Assembly (NCBI RefSeq): GCF_004361815.1
Contig: NZ_SNWA01000002.1
Coordinates: 2,790,001 to 2,854,000 of the forward strand
Direction of reading: 5' to 3'
DNA length: 64,000 nucleotides
Source: Paraburkholderia sp. BL10I2N1
GTDB lineage: Bacteria; Pseudomonadota; Gammaproteobacteria; Burkholderiales; Burkholderiaceae
A program made the position numbers and the translations under genes. This document shows, piece by piece, positions 26,710-35,543 of the stretch. The notes under the pieces were generated by a model. The model worked only from the letters and a program-made list of their open reading frames with translations, made no database searches and was not told the DNA's origin. Numbering within the stretch: position 1 is the first letter of the stretch; the number at the start of each line of letters is the position of its first letter.

Positions 26710-27229
26710 TCAGCCTTTGCTGGCGCTTTCCGCGGTCTGGCACGCCGCGCACAGACCCTTGAGTTCGATTTCGTCGCTGGCAAGCCGGTAGCCGGCATCC
26801 TCGATCTGCGTAACGAGCGCCTGTCGCAGCTTCGGCTGATGCAGTTCAGTGACGTTGCCGCATTGCTGGCAAACCACGAGGATGCCATGCTGGCATTGCG
26901 TCAGGTCGTGGCAGACGGTGAACGCGTTGATCGACTCGATACGGTGAACAAGGCCCGCCGAAAGCAGGAAATCCAGCGCCCGATAGACTGTGGGCGGTGC
27001 CGAGCCGGGATGGATCTGGCGCATGTCGTCGAGCAGCGAATAGGCCTTGGTGGCCCTTCCGGAAGCGAGCAGCAGTTCCAGCACCTTGCGCCGGATCGGC
27101 GTGAGTTTTTCGCCGCGCTCGCGGCAGTATTCTTCCGCCAGGGCGAGGGCGGCCTCAGACGACGGCGCCTGTGTGTGCTCATGCTCGTGCGCGTGGTCGT
27201 GCGCTGCCGGTGAGGATGCGTTTTTTCAT
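26710..27229 (-). CDS. zur: Fur-family regulator (Zur-like) with apparent frameshift at codon 2-3
   Basis: The reading frame encodes a Fur-family repressor, most like the zinc regulator Zur. It has a winged helix (REKLTPIRR-type start in GEKLTPIRRKVLELLL, then PPTVYRALDFLLSAGLVHRI), a metal site (CQHGILVVCQQCGNVTELH) and a C-terminal CAAC. The natural start ATG at 27229 is followed by six As (27226-27221), and as written this start runs into a stop after 16 codons. One A fewer would give MKNASSPAAHDHAHEHEH joined in frame to the conserved body. Without it, only a GTG at 27084 is in frame, which would lose the first DNA-binding helix. Confidence 0.7.
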
Positions 27230-27323
27230 GCATCGATTATACGGGGCAAGCGGAATCGGCGGGGATGGCCGCCTTCGTGGAGTGTGCTGCGCTTTGGGCG
27301 ACCTCCCGCTTGCCGTCCAGTGC

Positions 27324-28901
27324 CTACGGGTTGCCTGGCAACGCAGGCCACGCGTTCAGTGCATTCTTCAGATCGCTCAGCACGTTTGACCAGTCGCCGC
27401 GAACCGTTTGACGGAAGAGGCGCGCCTGCGGATACCAGGGGCTGTCGCTGCGCTCCAGCTGCCAGCGCCAGTCGGGCGTAAACGGCAGCGCGATCCATAC
27501 CGGCTTGCCGAGCGCGCCGGCCAGATGTGCGACCGACGTATCGACGCTGATCACCACATCGAGCCGGGAAACCAGCGCCGCCGTGTCGGCGAACGTGACG
27601 AGGCGGTCGGACACGTCGTGCAATGCCTCATGCTGCGCGAGCGTGTCGCGGTCGCAGTCGCGCACATCTTTTTGCAGCGAAATGAACGCTGCGTTCGCGT
27701 CGAACAGCGGGGTAAGCTGCGCGAGCTTCAACGAGCGGTTGTGGTCGTTCAGATGGCCCCGGCTGCCGGACCAGACGACGCCCACGCGCGGCCGGCCCGT
27801 TGCGCTTCGCGCCTCGAACACGTCATCCCACTGCGCGAGCCTGCCCGGCTCCGCGCGTAGGTACGGAACCGTTGCCGGAATGTCGGAGGCGCGCATCCTG
27901 AACGCGAACGGCAGACTGAGGAGCGGCACGTGATAGTCGAATGCAGGAATCGCGTCGCTGTCGCCGACGAGTTGCGCGACGCCCGGATAGTCCTGTAGCA
28001 GCGGCACGAGCACGTCCTGCACGCGCAACACCACGCGCGCGCCCGCGTCAGCCAGCCGGCCGACGTAGCGGACAAACTGCAGCGTGTCGCCCAGCCCCTG
28101 TTCGCGGTTGATCAGCACCGTTTTGCCGTCGAGTGGCTGCTGGCCGGTCCAAAGCACCGCCGCATCGAACTCGAGGCTCTGCGTGCCGTCGCGCCAGCGC
28201 CATTCGTATTCGCGCCAGCCGTGCTCGAATTCACCCCGCAGCAGGTTGGTCTGCGCGCGGTTGGTGCGTGCACCGGCGTCATTCGTGTCGAGCGTCACCG
28301 CTTTCTTGAACTGCTGCATTGCCTCGCCGAAACGGTGAAGATCGCGCAGCGCCACACCCAGATTCACATGCGCCCGGACGAAATCCGGCTTGAGCGCGAT
28401 TGCCTGCCTGTAGGCGGCGATTTCTTCGTCGTACCGGCCCATGGTGCCGAGCAGGTTGCCCCGGTTGTAATGGACCTGAAAGAGCGACGGATTGCGTGCA
28501 AGGAGCCGCTCGAACATGGCCAGTGCGCGTTCGTGCTCGCCGAGCTTTGCCAGCGAAAGCGCAGCGCCATGCAGATAAGGCGGGTGATCCGGACCCTGCG
28601 CGAGGCAGCGTTCGAAGAGCGCCGCCGCTTCATCGTGACGATCGGCGAGCTGGCATACCTCGGCTGCCCAGTAAATCTGATCGCGCGAAGCGGGCATGAC
28701 CTGCAACGCGCGCGTGACGAGATCGGCCGCGCGCGCGTAGTCACCGCTTTTCGCCGCGATGTAGCCGAGGCCTTCAAGCGCTTCCCCGCGATCGGGCTGC
28801 GTGGCGAGCACGCCGTTCAGGAGCGCCGCAGCTTCGTCGAGTTGTCCGCCGACAAACTTTTGCTGCGCAGCGGCGAGCGTCCTGGCGATGTCCTGCGTCA
28901 T
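27324..28901 (-). CDS. TPR protein with C-terminal GT9-like domain
   Basis: A 525-residue cytoplasmic protein. Residues about 1-250 are tetratricopeptide repeats, with pattern lines such as ALAMFERLLARNPSLFQVHY and NRGNLLGTMGRYDEEIAAYR. The C-terminal half resembles the glycosyltransferase family 9/heptosyltransferase fold, with the segment VISVDTSVAHLAGALGKPVW near residue 470. Similar TPR-glycosyltransferase fusions act in surface polysaccharide or protein glycosylation, but no acceptor is indicated here. It follows a glutathione transferase gene by 12 bp and is probably in that operon. Confidence 0.75.
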   Translation of the reverse strand: MTQDIARTLAAAQQKFVGGQLDEAAALLNGVLATQPDRGEALEGLGYIAAKSGDYARAADLVTRALQVMPASRDQIYWAAEVCQLADRHDEAAALFERCLAQGPDHPPYLHGAALSLAKLGEHERALAMFERLLARNPSLFQVHYNRGNLLGTMGRYDEEIAAYRQAIALKPDFVRAHVNLGVALRDLHRFGEAMQQFKKAVTLDTNDAGARTNRAQTNLLRGEFEHGWREYEWRWRDGTQSLEFDAAVLWTGQQPLDGKTVLINREQGLGDTLQFVRYVGRLADAGARVVLRVQDVLVPLLQDYPGVAQLVGDSDAIPAFDYHVPLLSLPFAFRMRASDIPATVPYLRAEPGRLAQWDDVFEARSATGRPRVGVVWSGSRGHLNDHNRSLKLAQLTPLFDANAAFISLQKDVRDCDRDTLAQHEALHDVSDRLVTFADTAALVSRLDVVISVDTSVAHLAGALGKPVWIALPFTPDWRWQLERSDSPWYPQARLFRQTVRGDWSNVLSDLKNALNAWPALPGNP

Positions 28902-28913
28902 GCGTGCGCCACC

Positions 28914-29540
28914 TCAATCGAGCTTCGCAGCGAATCCGCGCTGCACGCCCGGTCGCGCAAACAGCGCTTCATACCAGCGTCGCACGTTCGGAAAATCGGC
29001 GAGGTCGACTTTGTGGCGTTCGTGTCGCCAGGCCCAGCCGAGGATCGCGAAGTCCGCCACCGACAGCTCGCCCGCCACGAATTCGTTGTCCTGCAGCCGC
29101 CGGTCGAGCACGCCATACAGACGCCGCGTTTCTTCGGAGAAGCGCTTCAGTCCGTAGCGACGGTCGATTTCCGATTCGAGTGCGGCGAAATGATGGACCT
29201 GACCGGGCATCGGACCAAAGCCGCTCATCTGCCACATCAGCCATTCCAGCACCGGCACGCGCTGGCGCAGATCTTTCGGCAGGAATTTGCCGGTCTTTTC
29301 ACCGAGATACAGCAGGATCGCGCCGGATTCGAAGACGCTGATCGGCTGGCCATCCGGACTGTCGGTATCGAGGATCGCCGGAATCTTGTTATTCGGGCTG
29401 ATGCTCAGGAATTGCTGCTGGAACTGGTCGCCCATGCCGATGTTGACAGGCTTGACCGTGTACGGCAGTTCCATTTCTTCGAGGGCAACGCTGACCTTGC
29501 GGCCATTCGGCGTGCCCCAGGCATACAACGTAATCGTCAT
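28914..29540 (-). CDS. Glutathione S-transferase (YfcG/Nu-like)
   Basis: A 208-residue cytosolic protein with a thioredoxin-fold N-terminal domain (MTITLYAWGTPNGRKVSVAL, then NNKIPAILD with the cis-proline) and a helical C-terminal domain. The N-terminal TPNG element resembles the YfcG/Ure2p-like group, which has disulfide-bond oxidoreductase activity. It lies between another transferase gene (70 bp upstream) and the TPR gene (12 bp downstream), all on the minus strand. Confidence 0.85.
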   Translation of the reverse strand: MTITLYAWGTPNGRKVSVALEEMELPYTVKPVNIGMGDQFQQQFLSISPNNKIPAILDTDSPDGQPISVFESGAILLYLGEKTGKFLPKDLRQRVPVLEWLMWQMSGFGPMPGQVHHFAALESEIDRRYGLKRFSEETRRLYGVLDRRLQDNEFVAGELSVADFAILGWAWRHERHKVDLADFPNVRRWYEALFARPGVQRGFAAKLD

Positions 29541-29609
29541 CGTGCGGATACCGGTTAAGACCCGTAGTGTTTTCGGGAGCGGCCTCTGTCAGTCACCCGG
29601 GTGATTGGC

Positions 29610-30239
29610 TTAAGTGAGCGGCAGGTCGACGTACTTCCTGAAACCCCGACGCGTCGCAAGACGAGAATACCAGCGCTCGAGATTCGGCAGTGACGGGCGT
29701 TCGATCCCTTCAAGACCGAACCAGCGCTTCGCATACGCACCGAGGACCACATCGGCGAGCGTGAACGAGTCGGTTTCGAAAAAGAAGCGCCCCTGCAAAT
29801 GCGTGTCGAGCATCTTCCACAGTGCGCCGACAGCCTGCAGGTCTTTCGCGAGCGTGGCCTGATCGCGTTCGGCGGCGGGTGTGCGCACGATCGACCAGAA
29901 CACAGGGCGCTCGGCGGGCTGCAGGGTACTGAGCGTCCAGTCCAGCCAGCGATCGATGCCTGCACGCGTTTTGGGTTCCGCGGGATAGAGCAGGTTCGAC
30001 GGCGGTCCATACTGGAGCACCAGATAACGGAGGATCGAATTCGATTCCCACAGCACGAAATCACCATCGACGAGCGTCGGAATCCTGCCGGTCGGATTCA
30101 TCGCCAGATACTCTGGTTCGTTGTTGCGGCCAAACTGCAAGCCAGCATCAATGCGTTCGTAAGGCAACACCAGTTCGTCGCAACACCACAAGACTTTCTG
30201 GACATTGACCGAGTTGGCCCGTCCCCAGATCGTGATCAT
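29610..30239 (-). CDS. Glutathione S-transferase
   Basis: A 209-residue cytosolic glutathione transferase. The N-terminal domain MITIWGRANSVNVQKVLWCC and the glutathione-site segment NPTGRIPTLVDGDFVLWESN are typical of the theta-like bacterial group. AGGAGA precedes the ATG at 30239, which is chosen over an upstream-extended frame. It is divergent from the NERD-ATPase gene and heads a probable three-gene unit. The substrate is unknown. Confidence 0.85.
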   Translation of the reverse strand: MITIWGRANSVNVQKVLWCCDELVLPYERIDAGLQFGRNNEPEYLAMNPTGRIPTLVDGDFVLWESNSILRYLVLQYGPPSNLLYPAEPKTRAGIDRWLDWTLSTLQPAERPVFWSIVRTPAAERDQATLAKDLQAVGALWKMLDTHLQGRFFFETDSFTLADVVLGAYAKRWFGLEGIERPSLPNLERWYSRLATRRGFRKYVDLPLT

Positions 30240-30379
30240 TCGCCGTTTTCTCCTGAAAGCAGGAGGCCGCGCATCACGGCGGCCCTGAACCGGGAACGAT
30301 ACACGATGTCGGCTATTTTTACCGGGCACGGAAACGGCTCTGCGTACAATACGCCTACCCCAACGCGACGAGGCACAGC

Positions 30380-32035
30380 ATGGCCCGCATAGTCCCCGAC
30401 GACTGGAAGAATCTCGCTGCCACCGGCGCGGCGTCGCGCGAGCGCGAGACACTCGCACTGCTTGAAAGCGCGCTGTCCGGTGAATACACGGTTTATCACG
30501 GCGTGCACTGGACACGGCTCAACCAGGGCTTTTCCGTGTTCGGCGAAGCGGACTTCGTGATCGTCAGCCCTTCCGGGCGCGTGATGATCATCGAGCAGAG
30601 AACGGGCTTCCTGCGCGAGACGCCCAAGGGTCTCGTCAAGGTGCACATGCAGACCGAGCGCAATGTGGCGATTGCGCTGGCGCGCACGGTCGAGGGCATG
30701 CATCGGCGCTTCACTGCCGCGTTCGGCGCGAACACGTATTTCATCGAGGAACTGCTGTACTGCCCGGACCACGTCGTAAAAGATGCCGCGATTGCCGGAG
30801 TGAATCCGGCGCGTATCGTCGATGCGACGCGCAAGGACCGGCTCGCCGCGATCATCCGCGAGGCGCTGCCTGCGGACGAACCGCGCCTGCCATGCGCGGC
30901 AAAGATCCACCATTTCCTCGCCGACGAACTGGCGTTGACGCCCGATGCGAGCGCGCTCGTCGGCCAGGCCGGCACGCTGGTGACGCGTCTCGCAGGTGGC
31001 CTTGCGACGTGGGCGCGGCGGCTCGAGTTTGCGCCGTTCCGGCTGCGCGTGATCGGCACCGCCGGCTCGGGCAAGACGCAACTCGCCGTGCAGGTCATGA
31101 AAGACACCGTCGCGCAAGGCAAGCGGACCCTGTATGTGTGCTTCAACCGGCCGCTTGCCGACCATATCGCACGCGTGGCGCCGCCTGAGGCGAAGGTCGC
31201 GAACTATCATCAGCTGTGCGACTGGATCGCACGCGATGCCGGCCGTGCGCCGGACTTCGACACGCCGAACGTGTTCGAGCAGTTGGAGAGCACATTCGCC
31301 GAAGCGTCGATCGACGAACGCTGGCAATACGATGTATTGATTGTCGACGAAGGGCAGGACTTCCAGCAGCCGTGGGTCGCGGCGCTCGAACGGTTGCTGC
31401 GGCCCGGCGCGGCGTGGTGGTGGCTCGAAGACCCGCTGCAGAATCTGTACATGCGTACACCGGTCGAGCTTCCCGGCTGGGCCACGATCAAGGAAACGAC
31501 GAACTACCGCAGTCCACGTGACATCCTCGACTACGTGCGCGACCTGGTCGGAACGTCGGCACCGCTCGCGGCTGGACTCAGTTCAGGCAGCCCGTTCGAT
31601 GGTTCGGATATTTCGTTTTCCACCTTCGACGAAGGACACGGCGCCGAAGGCAGCATCGATGCGACCAAGCGTGCGATCACGCACGCGCTTTCCCTGGGTT
31701 TTCGCAAGCAGGACATCGCCGTGCTCTCATTCCGTGGCCGCGAAGGGTCGGCGCTGACGGCGCTGGACCAGCTCGGACCGCATCGGCTGCGCAGTTTCAC
31801 CGGCAAATATGATCTGTTCGGCAGCCCCGAGTACCGCGAAGGCGATGTGCTGCTGGAGTCGATCTATCGCTTCAAGGGGCAATCCGCGCCGTGTGTGATC
31901 CTGACCGAAGTCGACTTTGCGGAGTTCGACGAACGCATTGCGCGCAAGCTGTTCGTCGGCGCGACGCGGGCGACGATGAAGCTGATCGTCGTTGCTTCGC
32001 AGCGTGCGGCGAAGCATCTGCGCGTGCCGGCGTGA
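30380..32035 (+). CDS. NERD-like nuclease domain fused to a UvrD-like ATPase
   Basis: A 551-residue protein. Residues about 20-110 look like a NERD nuclease-related domain (GFSVFGEADFVIVSPSGRVM, then IIEQRTGFLRETPKG). A P-loop ATPase follows, with Walker A GTAGSGKT at about 226-233 and Walker B VLIVDEGQDF around Asp323. The C-terminal segments YRFKGQSAPCVILTEVDF and KLFVGATRATMKLIVVAS match UvrD/Rep-like helicases. It probably acts on DNA in repair or defence. No partner genes of a known defence system are beside it. Confidence 0.75.
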   Translation: MARIVPDDWKNLAATGAASRERETLALLESALSGEYTVYHGVHWTRLNQGFSVFGEADFVIVSPSGRVMIIEQRTGFLRETPKGLVKVHMQTERNVAIALARTVEGMHRRFTAAFGANTYFIEELLYCPDHVVKDAAIAGVNPARIVDATRKDRLAAIIREALPADEPRLPCAAKIHHFLADELALTPDASALVGQAGTLVTRLAGGLATWARRLEFAPFRLRVIGTAGSGKTQLAVQVMKDTVAQGKRTLYVCFNRPLADHIARVAPPEAKVANYHQLCDWIARDAGRAPDFDTPNVFEQLESTFAEASIDERWQYDVLIVDEGQDFQQPWVAALERLLRPGAAWWWLEDPLQNLYMRTPVELPGWATIKETTNYRSPRDILDYVRDLVGTSAPLAAGLSSGSPFDGSDISFSTFDEGHGAEGSIDATKRAITHALSLGFRKQDIAVLSFRGREGSALTALDQLGPHRLRSFTGKYDLFGSPEYREGDVLLESIYRFKGQSAPCVILTEVDFAEFDERIARKLFVGATRATMKLIVVASQRAAKHLRVPA

Positions 32036-32074
32036 CGGGTCGTGCCTCGTCGCGCGCCTGACGGATGCGCGCGA

Positions 32075-33022
32075 TCAGCGCCAGCCCGATGCGCCAACCA
32101 GCGTGCCGCTGAGCGCTGCGGCGTCCCACCAGATCACGCGCAACAGCGGCGCTTTCTGTGCAATCAGGATGGCCTGTACCGGATCGCTTTCGATGAAGTG
32201 CGTCACGCCACAGCGCAGGACGGCCGCCGCCTTGTGTGTCGCGGTGCCGGCCGGCGTGTGGTCATGCAGGCCGGGCGTGCGCATCACCAGTTCGAGTTTG
32301 CCGAAGCCGTGCCGGTCGAGCCACGCCTGCGTGCGTTCGCGATCCATCTCCGGCCGGCCGGTGATGATCGCGCGAGCGCGTTGCAGGTCGATGCCAGGCA
32401 GCGATTCGAACGGCAGCAGCAGATCGCGCTCGTTCAACGCGGCCTGCAGATCTTCGTTGTAGCGGGTGGAGGGCACATCAGGCAGCAGGATGCCGTCGAG
32501 ATCGATTGCGTACGTCGCGTACTCATGGTCGTTGGACATCGGCGCGCGCTGGCCCGCGTCGTGATTCGTCCAGTCCTCTCGATAGCGGTCCGTGTAGGCC
32601 TGACGTTCCCACGGAAAGAGCGCGAAATAGCCGCGTGCGTCGGTACCGAAATCAGGACGCGTGCGGCTGAGTTCGTCAAAGGCGCCTGTCAATGTGCGCA
32701 CGATCAGTCCGTGTCGTTCGAGGAAGTCGATGCAGTCGAGCAGCGTGAAACCGCGCCCTGCGATGTCTTCGCACAGCAGGACTTTCGAGCCGGGCGCGGG
32801 CATCGGCAGCGACGAGTCCCATGTCACCACACGGCTTGCGCGATCGTAGCGCAGGAACGCGACGGGCACGCCCACCGCATGCGAAGCCATCAACGCGAGC
32901 GGCGCGCCGCCACGCAGAATGCCTACCGCGGCAACGAACTGCTCGTCCAGCAGGGCAGGTTGCAACGATTCGATCCAGTGATCGAGCTGTTCATACGTCA
33001 GGGGAAGAACCGGTTTGTTCAT
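32075..33022 (-). CDS. Phosphoribosyltransferase-HAD fusion protein
   Basis: A 315-residue two-domain protein. The N-terminal half is a type I phosphoribosyltransferase fold with ILRGGAPLALMASHAVG and a PRPP-loop-like VLLCEDIAGRGFTLLD (residues 81-96). The C-terminal half is HAD-like: DLDG at 174-177 replaces the usual DxD, and AIITGRPEMDRERTQAWLDR follows. The start at 33022 begins the phosphoribosyltransferase domain directly. It is convergent with the NERD-ATPase. Substrate unknown; salvage or removal of a modified nucleotide is a guess. Confidence 0.7.
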   Translation of the reverse strand: MNKPVLPLTYEQLDHWIESLQPALLDEQFVAAVGILRGGAPLALMASHAVGVPVAFLRYDRASRVVTWDSSLPMPAPGSKVLLCEDIAGRGFTLLDCIDFLERHGLIVRTLTGAFDELSRTRPDFGTDARGYFALFPWERQAYTDRYREDWTNHDAGQRAPMSNDHEYATYAIDLDGILLPDVPSTRYNEDLQAALNERDLLLPFESLPGIDLQRARAIITGRPEMDRERTQAWLDRHGFGKLELVMRTPGLHDHTPAGTATHKAAAVLRCGVTHFIESDPVQAILIAQKAPLLRVIWWDAAALSGTLVGASGWR

Positions 33023-33178
33023 GACTCGTCTTGCTGTTCGCGCGAGGGGCCGCACGCGCCTGTGGCCAGCCCATCTTCTATGCGCGCGGCGTTTGGCGAT
33101 ATTATGCCGGGGGTTCTGGAATCCTGTTGCGTGGCGGGACGGGACCACACATATATAGAAACAAAAGGACCGTTGAAC

Positions 33179-33676
33179 ATGCGCTACCTGAATGCCCTGC
33201 TGTGGACGATCTATCTGTCGATGACGCTCGCCGCTGCGCCGGCCTGGGCGACAGAACTGACGCTCGACATGAAGGGCAAGATCAGACACACGACGGACGC
33301 CGCGCACACGGAGTTTCATTTCACGGAGAGAGACCTGCTCGCACTGCCAGCGCATTCGATCACGACGTCGACCACCTGGACGCCGAAATCCACGTTTACG
33401 GGACCGTCGCTCGCGGATGTTCTGAAGACTGTCGGCGCCTGGGGCAGCGAACTCGAAATCCATACGCTCGACGACTACACCTGCACGGTGCCGGTCGCGG
33501 ACGCCGAGCGCTACGGTGTGATCGTCGCGTACAGCATGAACGGCAAGCGGCTGAAGGTCAGCGATTTCGGTCCGCTGTTCCTCATCTATCCGCGCGACGC
33601 GTATCCCGCTGAACTGCAGGGCGCCATTGGTGACGCGAAATTCGCATGGCAGATCAAGGCGATCGTCGTCAAATGA
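33179..33676 (+). CDS. Exported molybdopterin-oxidoreductase-domain-like protein
   Basis: A 165-residue protein with a signal peptide (MRYLNALLWTIYLSMTLAAAPAWA). The mature domain resembles the sulfite-oxidase/YedY-type molybdopterin-binding fold: FTERDLLALPAHSITTSTTW, FTGPSLADVLKTVGAWG, and GPLFLIYPRDAYP. It is short for a full enzyme. Its stop codon overlaps the start of a membrane kinase gene (ATGA), so it is probably a periplasmic sensory partner. Catalytic activity and cofactor binding are not shown. Confidence 0.7.
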   Translation: MRYLNALLWTIYLSMTLAAAPAWATELTLDMKGKIRHTTDAAHTEFHFTERDLLALPAHSITTSTTWTPKSTFTGPSLADVLKTVGAWGSELEIHTLDDYTCTVPVADAERYGVIVAYSMNGKRLKVSDFGPLFLIYPRDAYPAELQGAIGDAKFAWQIKAIVVK

Positions 33677-35478
33677 AGCGGTTGTCGCTGCGCCGTCTGG
33701 TGTTCGTCGTCATCTGGCTCACGGCGCTGGCGCCGCCGCTTGGCGCGCTCGGCTATTTCCTCTACGCAAACCTGCTCAATCCGCGTGCCACGCAGCAACT
33801 GACGGCCACGTATGATGGCTTCTACTGGGACGCCGCCCAGCTCCAGATTGCCTACGCCCGCCTCGAAAACCAGTTGTTGCTCTACAAGAGCGGTGCCGAT
33901 AGCGAATATTCGGCGGTTCAGTTGCGCTATCAGGTGCTGCAGTCGAAGCTGAACGTGATGTCCGGTTCGACGCGCATGCTGGCGCAGAATCCGCCGCTCG
34001 CCGGGGTGCAGGCGGAAGAAATCCGCACGCTGAGTGACCTGCTCGCTTCGCTCGAGCCAGAGTTCGATGCCCTGGCGCAGGAACCGGCGCGCGCCGGTCG
34101 CATTGTTATCGCGTTGCGCGAGCACTGGAACGAGGTCAACGATCTCGCACTAAGCCGCCGTTTCGCGGACGTCTCGGATCGAGAAGCGCTCAACCACGAT
34201 TTCATCGCGAAGCGGCGCCTGCTGTTTGCCGCGGGTCTCGTGTTGCTGCTGCTGTCGGCGGCGGCAAGCGTACTGCTCGTGCGGAATGGCTATCGGCGCA
34301 CCAGGCTGATCCGTCAGCAACACGCGGCGCTTGCGGCGGAGCACGAGGCGAGCCGCGCAGCGCGTGAAGCAAGCCTCGCCAAGGACGCGTTTCTCGGCAT
34401 GATCAGCCACGAACTGCGCACGCCATTGCATGCGATCGTCTCGTCGATCGAACTGCTCGGTTTCAATTCTCATTCTGAAGCGGACCGCAAGGTCATCCGC
34501 CGGCTGGAAAGCGCCGCGCGCCAGCTCGAGGCGCAGATGAAGGATCTGACCGACTACGCTCGTCTCGGCGCGGGCAAGCTCGATCTGCGTCACGAGCGTT
34601 TCGATCCGCGCGAATTGCTGGCATCGATTGCCGATCAGAATGCGCCGGCGGCAAGTGCGAAAGGGCTCAGCTTCGAAAGCGGGCTGGGCGGTCATACCGG
34701 GCTCGTCGAATCGGATCCGCACCGGATCCGGCAGATCGTCAACAACCTGGTGACGAACGCAATCCGTTATACGGAGCGGGGCTCCGTGCGTCTCGAACTG
34801 GTGCAGTGGCCGACGATACTGTCGATCGTCGTCAGCGATACGGGGCCGGGTGTGCCGCCCGCGCAGTTACCGCTGATCTTCCAGGAGTTCACGCAGCTCG
34901 ACGCTTCGCGCACAAGGCGTTTTGAAGGCGCCGGCATGGGGCTCGCCATCGTGCAGGGTCTCGTCGACCTGTTCGGCGGTACGATCCGCGTCGAAAGCCA
35001 GATCGGCGAGGGCACCACCTTCAAGGTTGCGATTCCGGTCACGCCGGTGGTCGGAGACGTCGTGCCCGCAGCGCCGGCAGAAGCATCAGATCAAGGGACG
35101 CGGCCGCAGATTCTTGTGATCGATGACAATCCGCTGGTGCGCGAATCGCTGTGCGAGATGGTCGCGCATATGGAATACGACGCAGTGGCCATGGGCAATG
35201 CGGACGCCGCGCTCGCGTGGCTCGACACGCATCGCTGCGATGTGATCCTGCTCGATCTGCACATGCCGGACAAGGACGGCTATACGTTCCTTGAGGACTT
35301 CACCGTGCGCCATACGCCTTCAGGGCACGTGCCGATCATCGCGATCAGCGCGTATGCGCCGGAACCCGATGCCTCGGGCGCGGCGGGGCCGTTTTTTGAA
35401 TGCCTTGCGAAACCGCTTCACTACGAAGTCCTGCGCGCGGCAGTGCAGCGTGCTCTGGCGGCCCGTCACCGGGTGTGA
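33673..35478 (+). CDS. Membrane hybrid sensor histidine kinase
   Basis: A 601-residue kinase. Two membrane helices (about 7-30 and 180-203) enclose a mostly helical periplasmic region of about 150 residues. HisKA with His246 (GMISHELRTPLHAIVSSIEL) is followed by a HATPase domain (NNLVTNAIRYTE, DTGPGVPP, GAGMGLAIVQGL) and a C-terminal receiver with Asp528 (VILLDLHMPDKDG). It is translationally coupled to the exported molybdopterin-domain-like protein, and convergent with a BetR-receiver regulator that is the likely output partner. Confidence 0.85.
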   Translation: MKRLSLRRLVFVVIWLTALAPPLGALGYFLYANLLNPRATQQLTATYDGFYWDAAQLQIAYARLENQLLLYKSGADSEYSAVQLRYQVLQSKLNVMSGSTRMLAQNPPLAGVQAEEIRTLSDLLASLEPEFDALAQEPARAGRIVIALREHWNEVNDLALSRRFADVSDREALNHDFIAKRRLLFAAGLVLLLLSAAASVLLVRNGYRRTRLIRQQHAALAAEHEASRAAREASLAKDAFLGMISHELRTPLHAIVSSIELLGFNSHSEADRKVIRRLESAARQLEAQMKDLTDYARLGAGKLDLRHERFDPRELLASIADQNAPAASAKGLSFESGLGGHTGLVESDPHRIRQIVNNLVTNAIRYTERGSVRLELVQWPTILSIVVSDTGPGVPPAQLPLIFQEFTQLDASRTRRFEGAGMGLAIVQGLVDLFGGTIRVESQIGEGTTFKVAIPVTPVVGDVVPAAPAEASDQGTRPQILVIDDNPLVRESLCEMVAHMEYDAVAMGNADAALAWLDTHRCDVILLDLHMPDKDGYTFLEDFTVRHTPSGHVPIIAISAYAPEPDASGAAGPFFECLAKPLHYEVLRAAVQRALAARHRV

Positions 35479-35543
35479 TGCGGTTTTCTTGCGGCGTGCG
35501 CGGCTGCGCTGCGACCACGCGGACCGACCGCGGGCGCTCGCAC

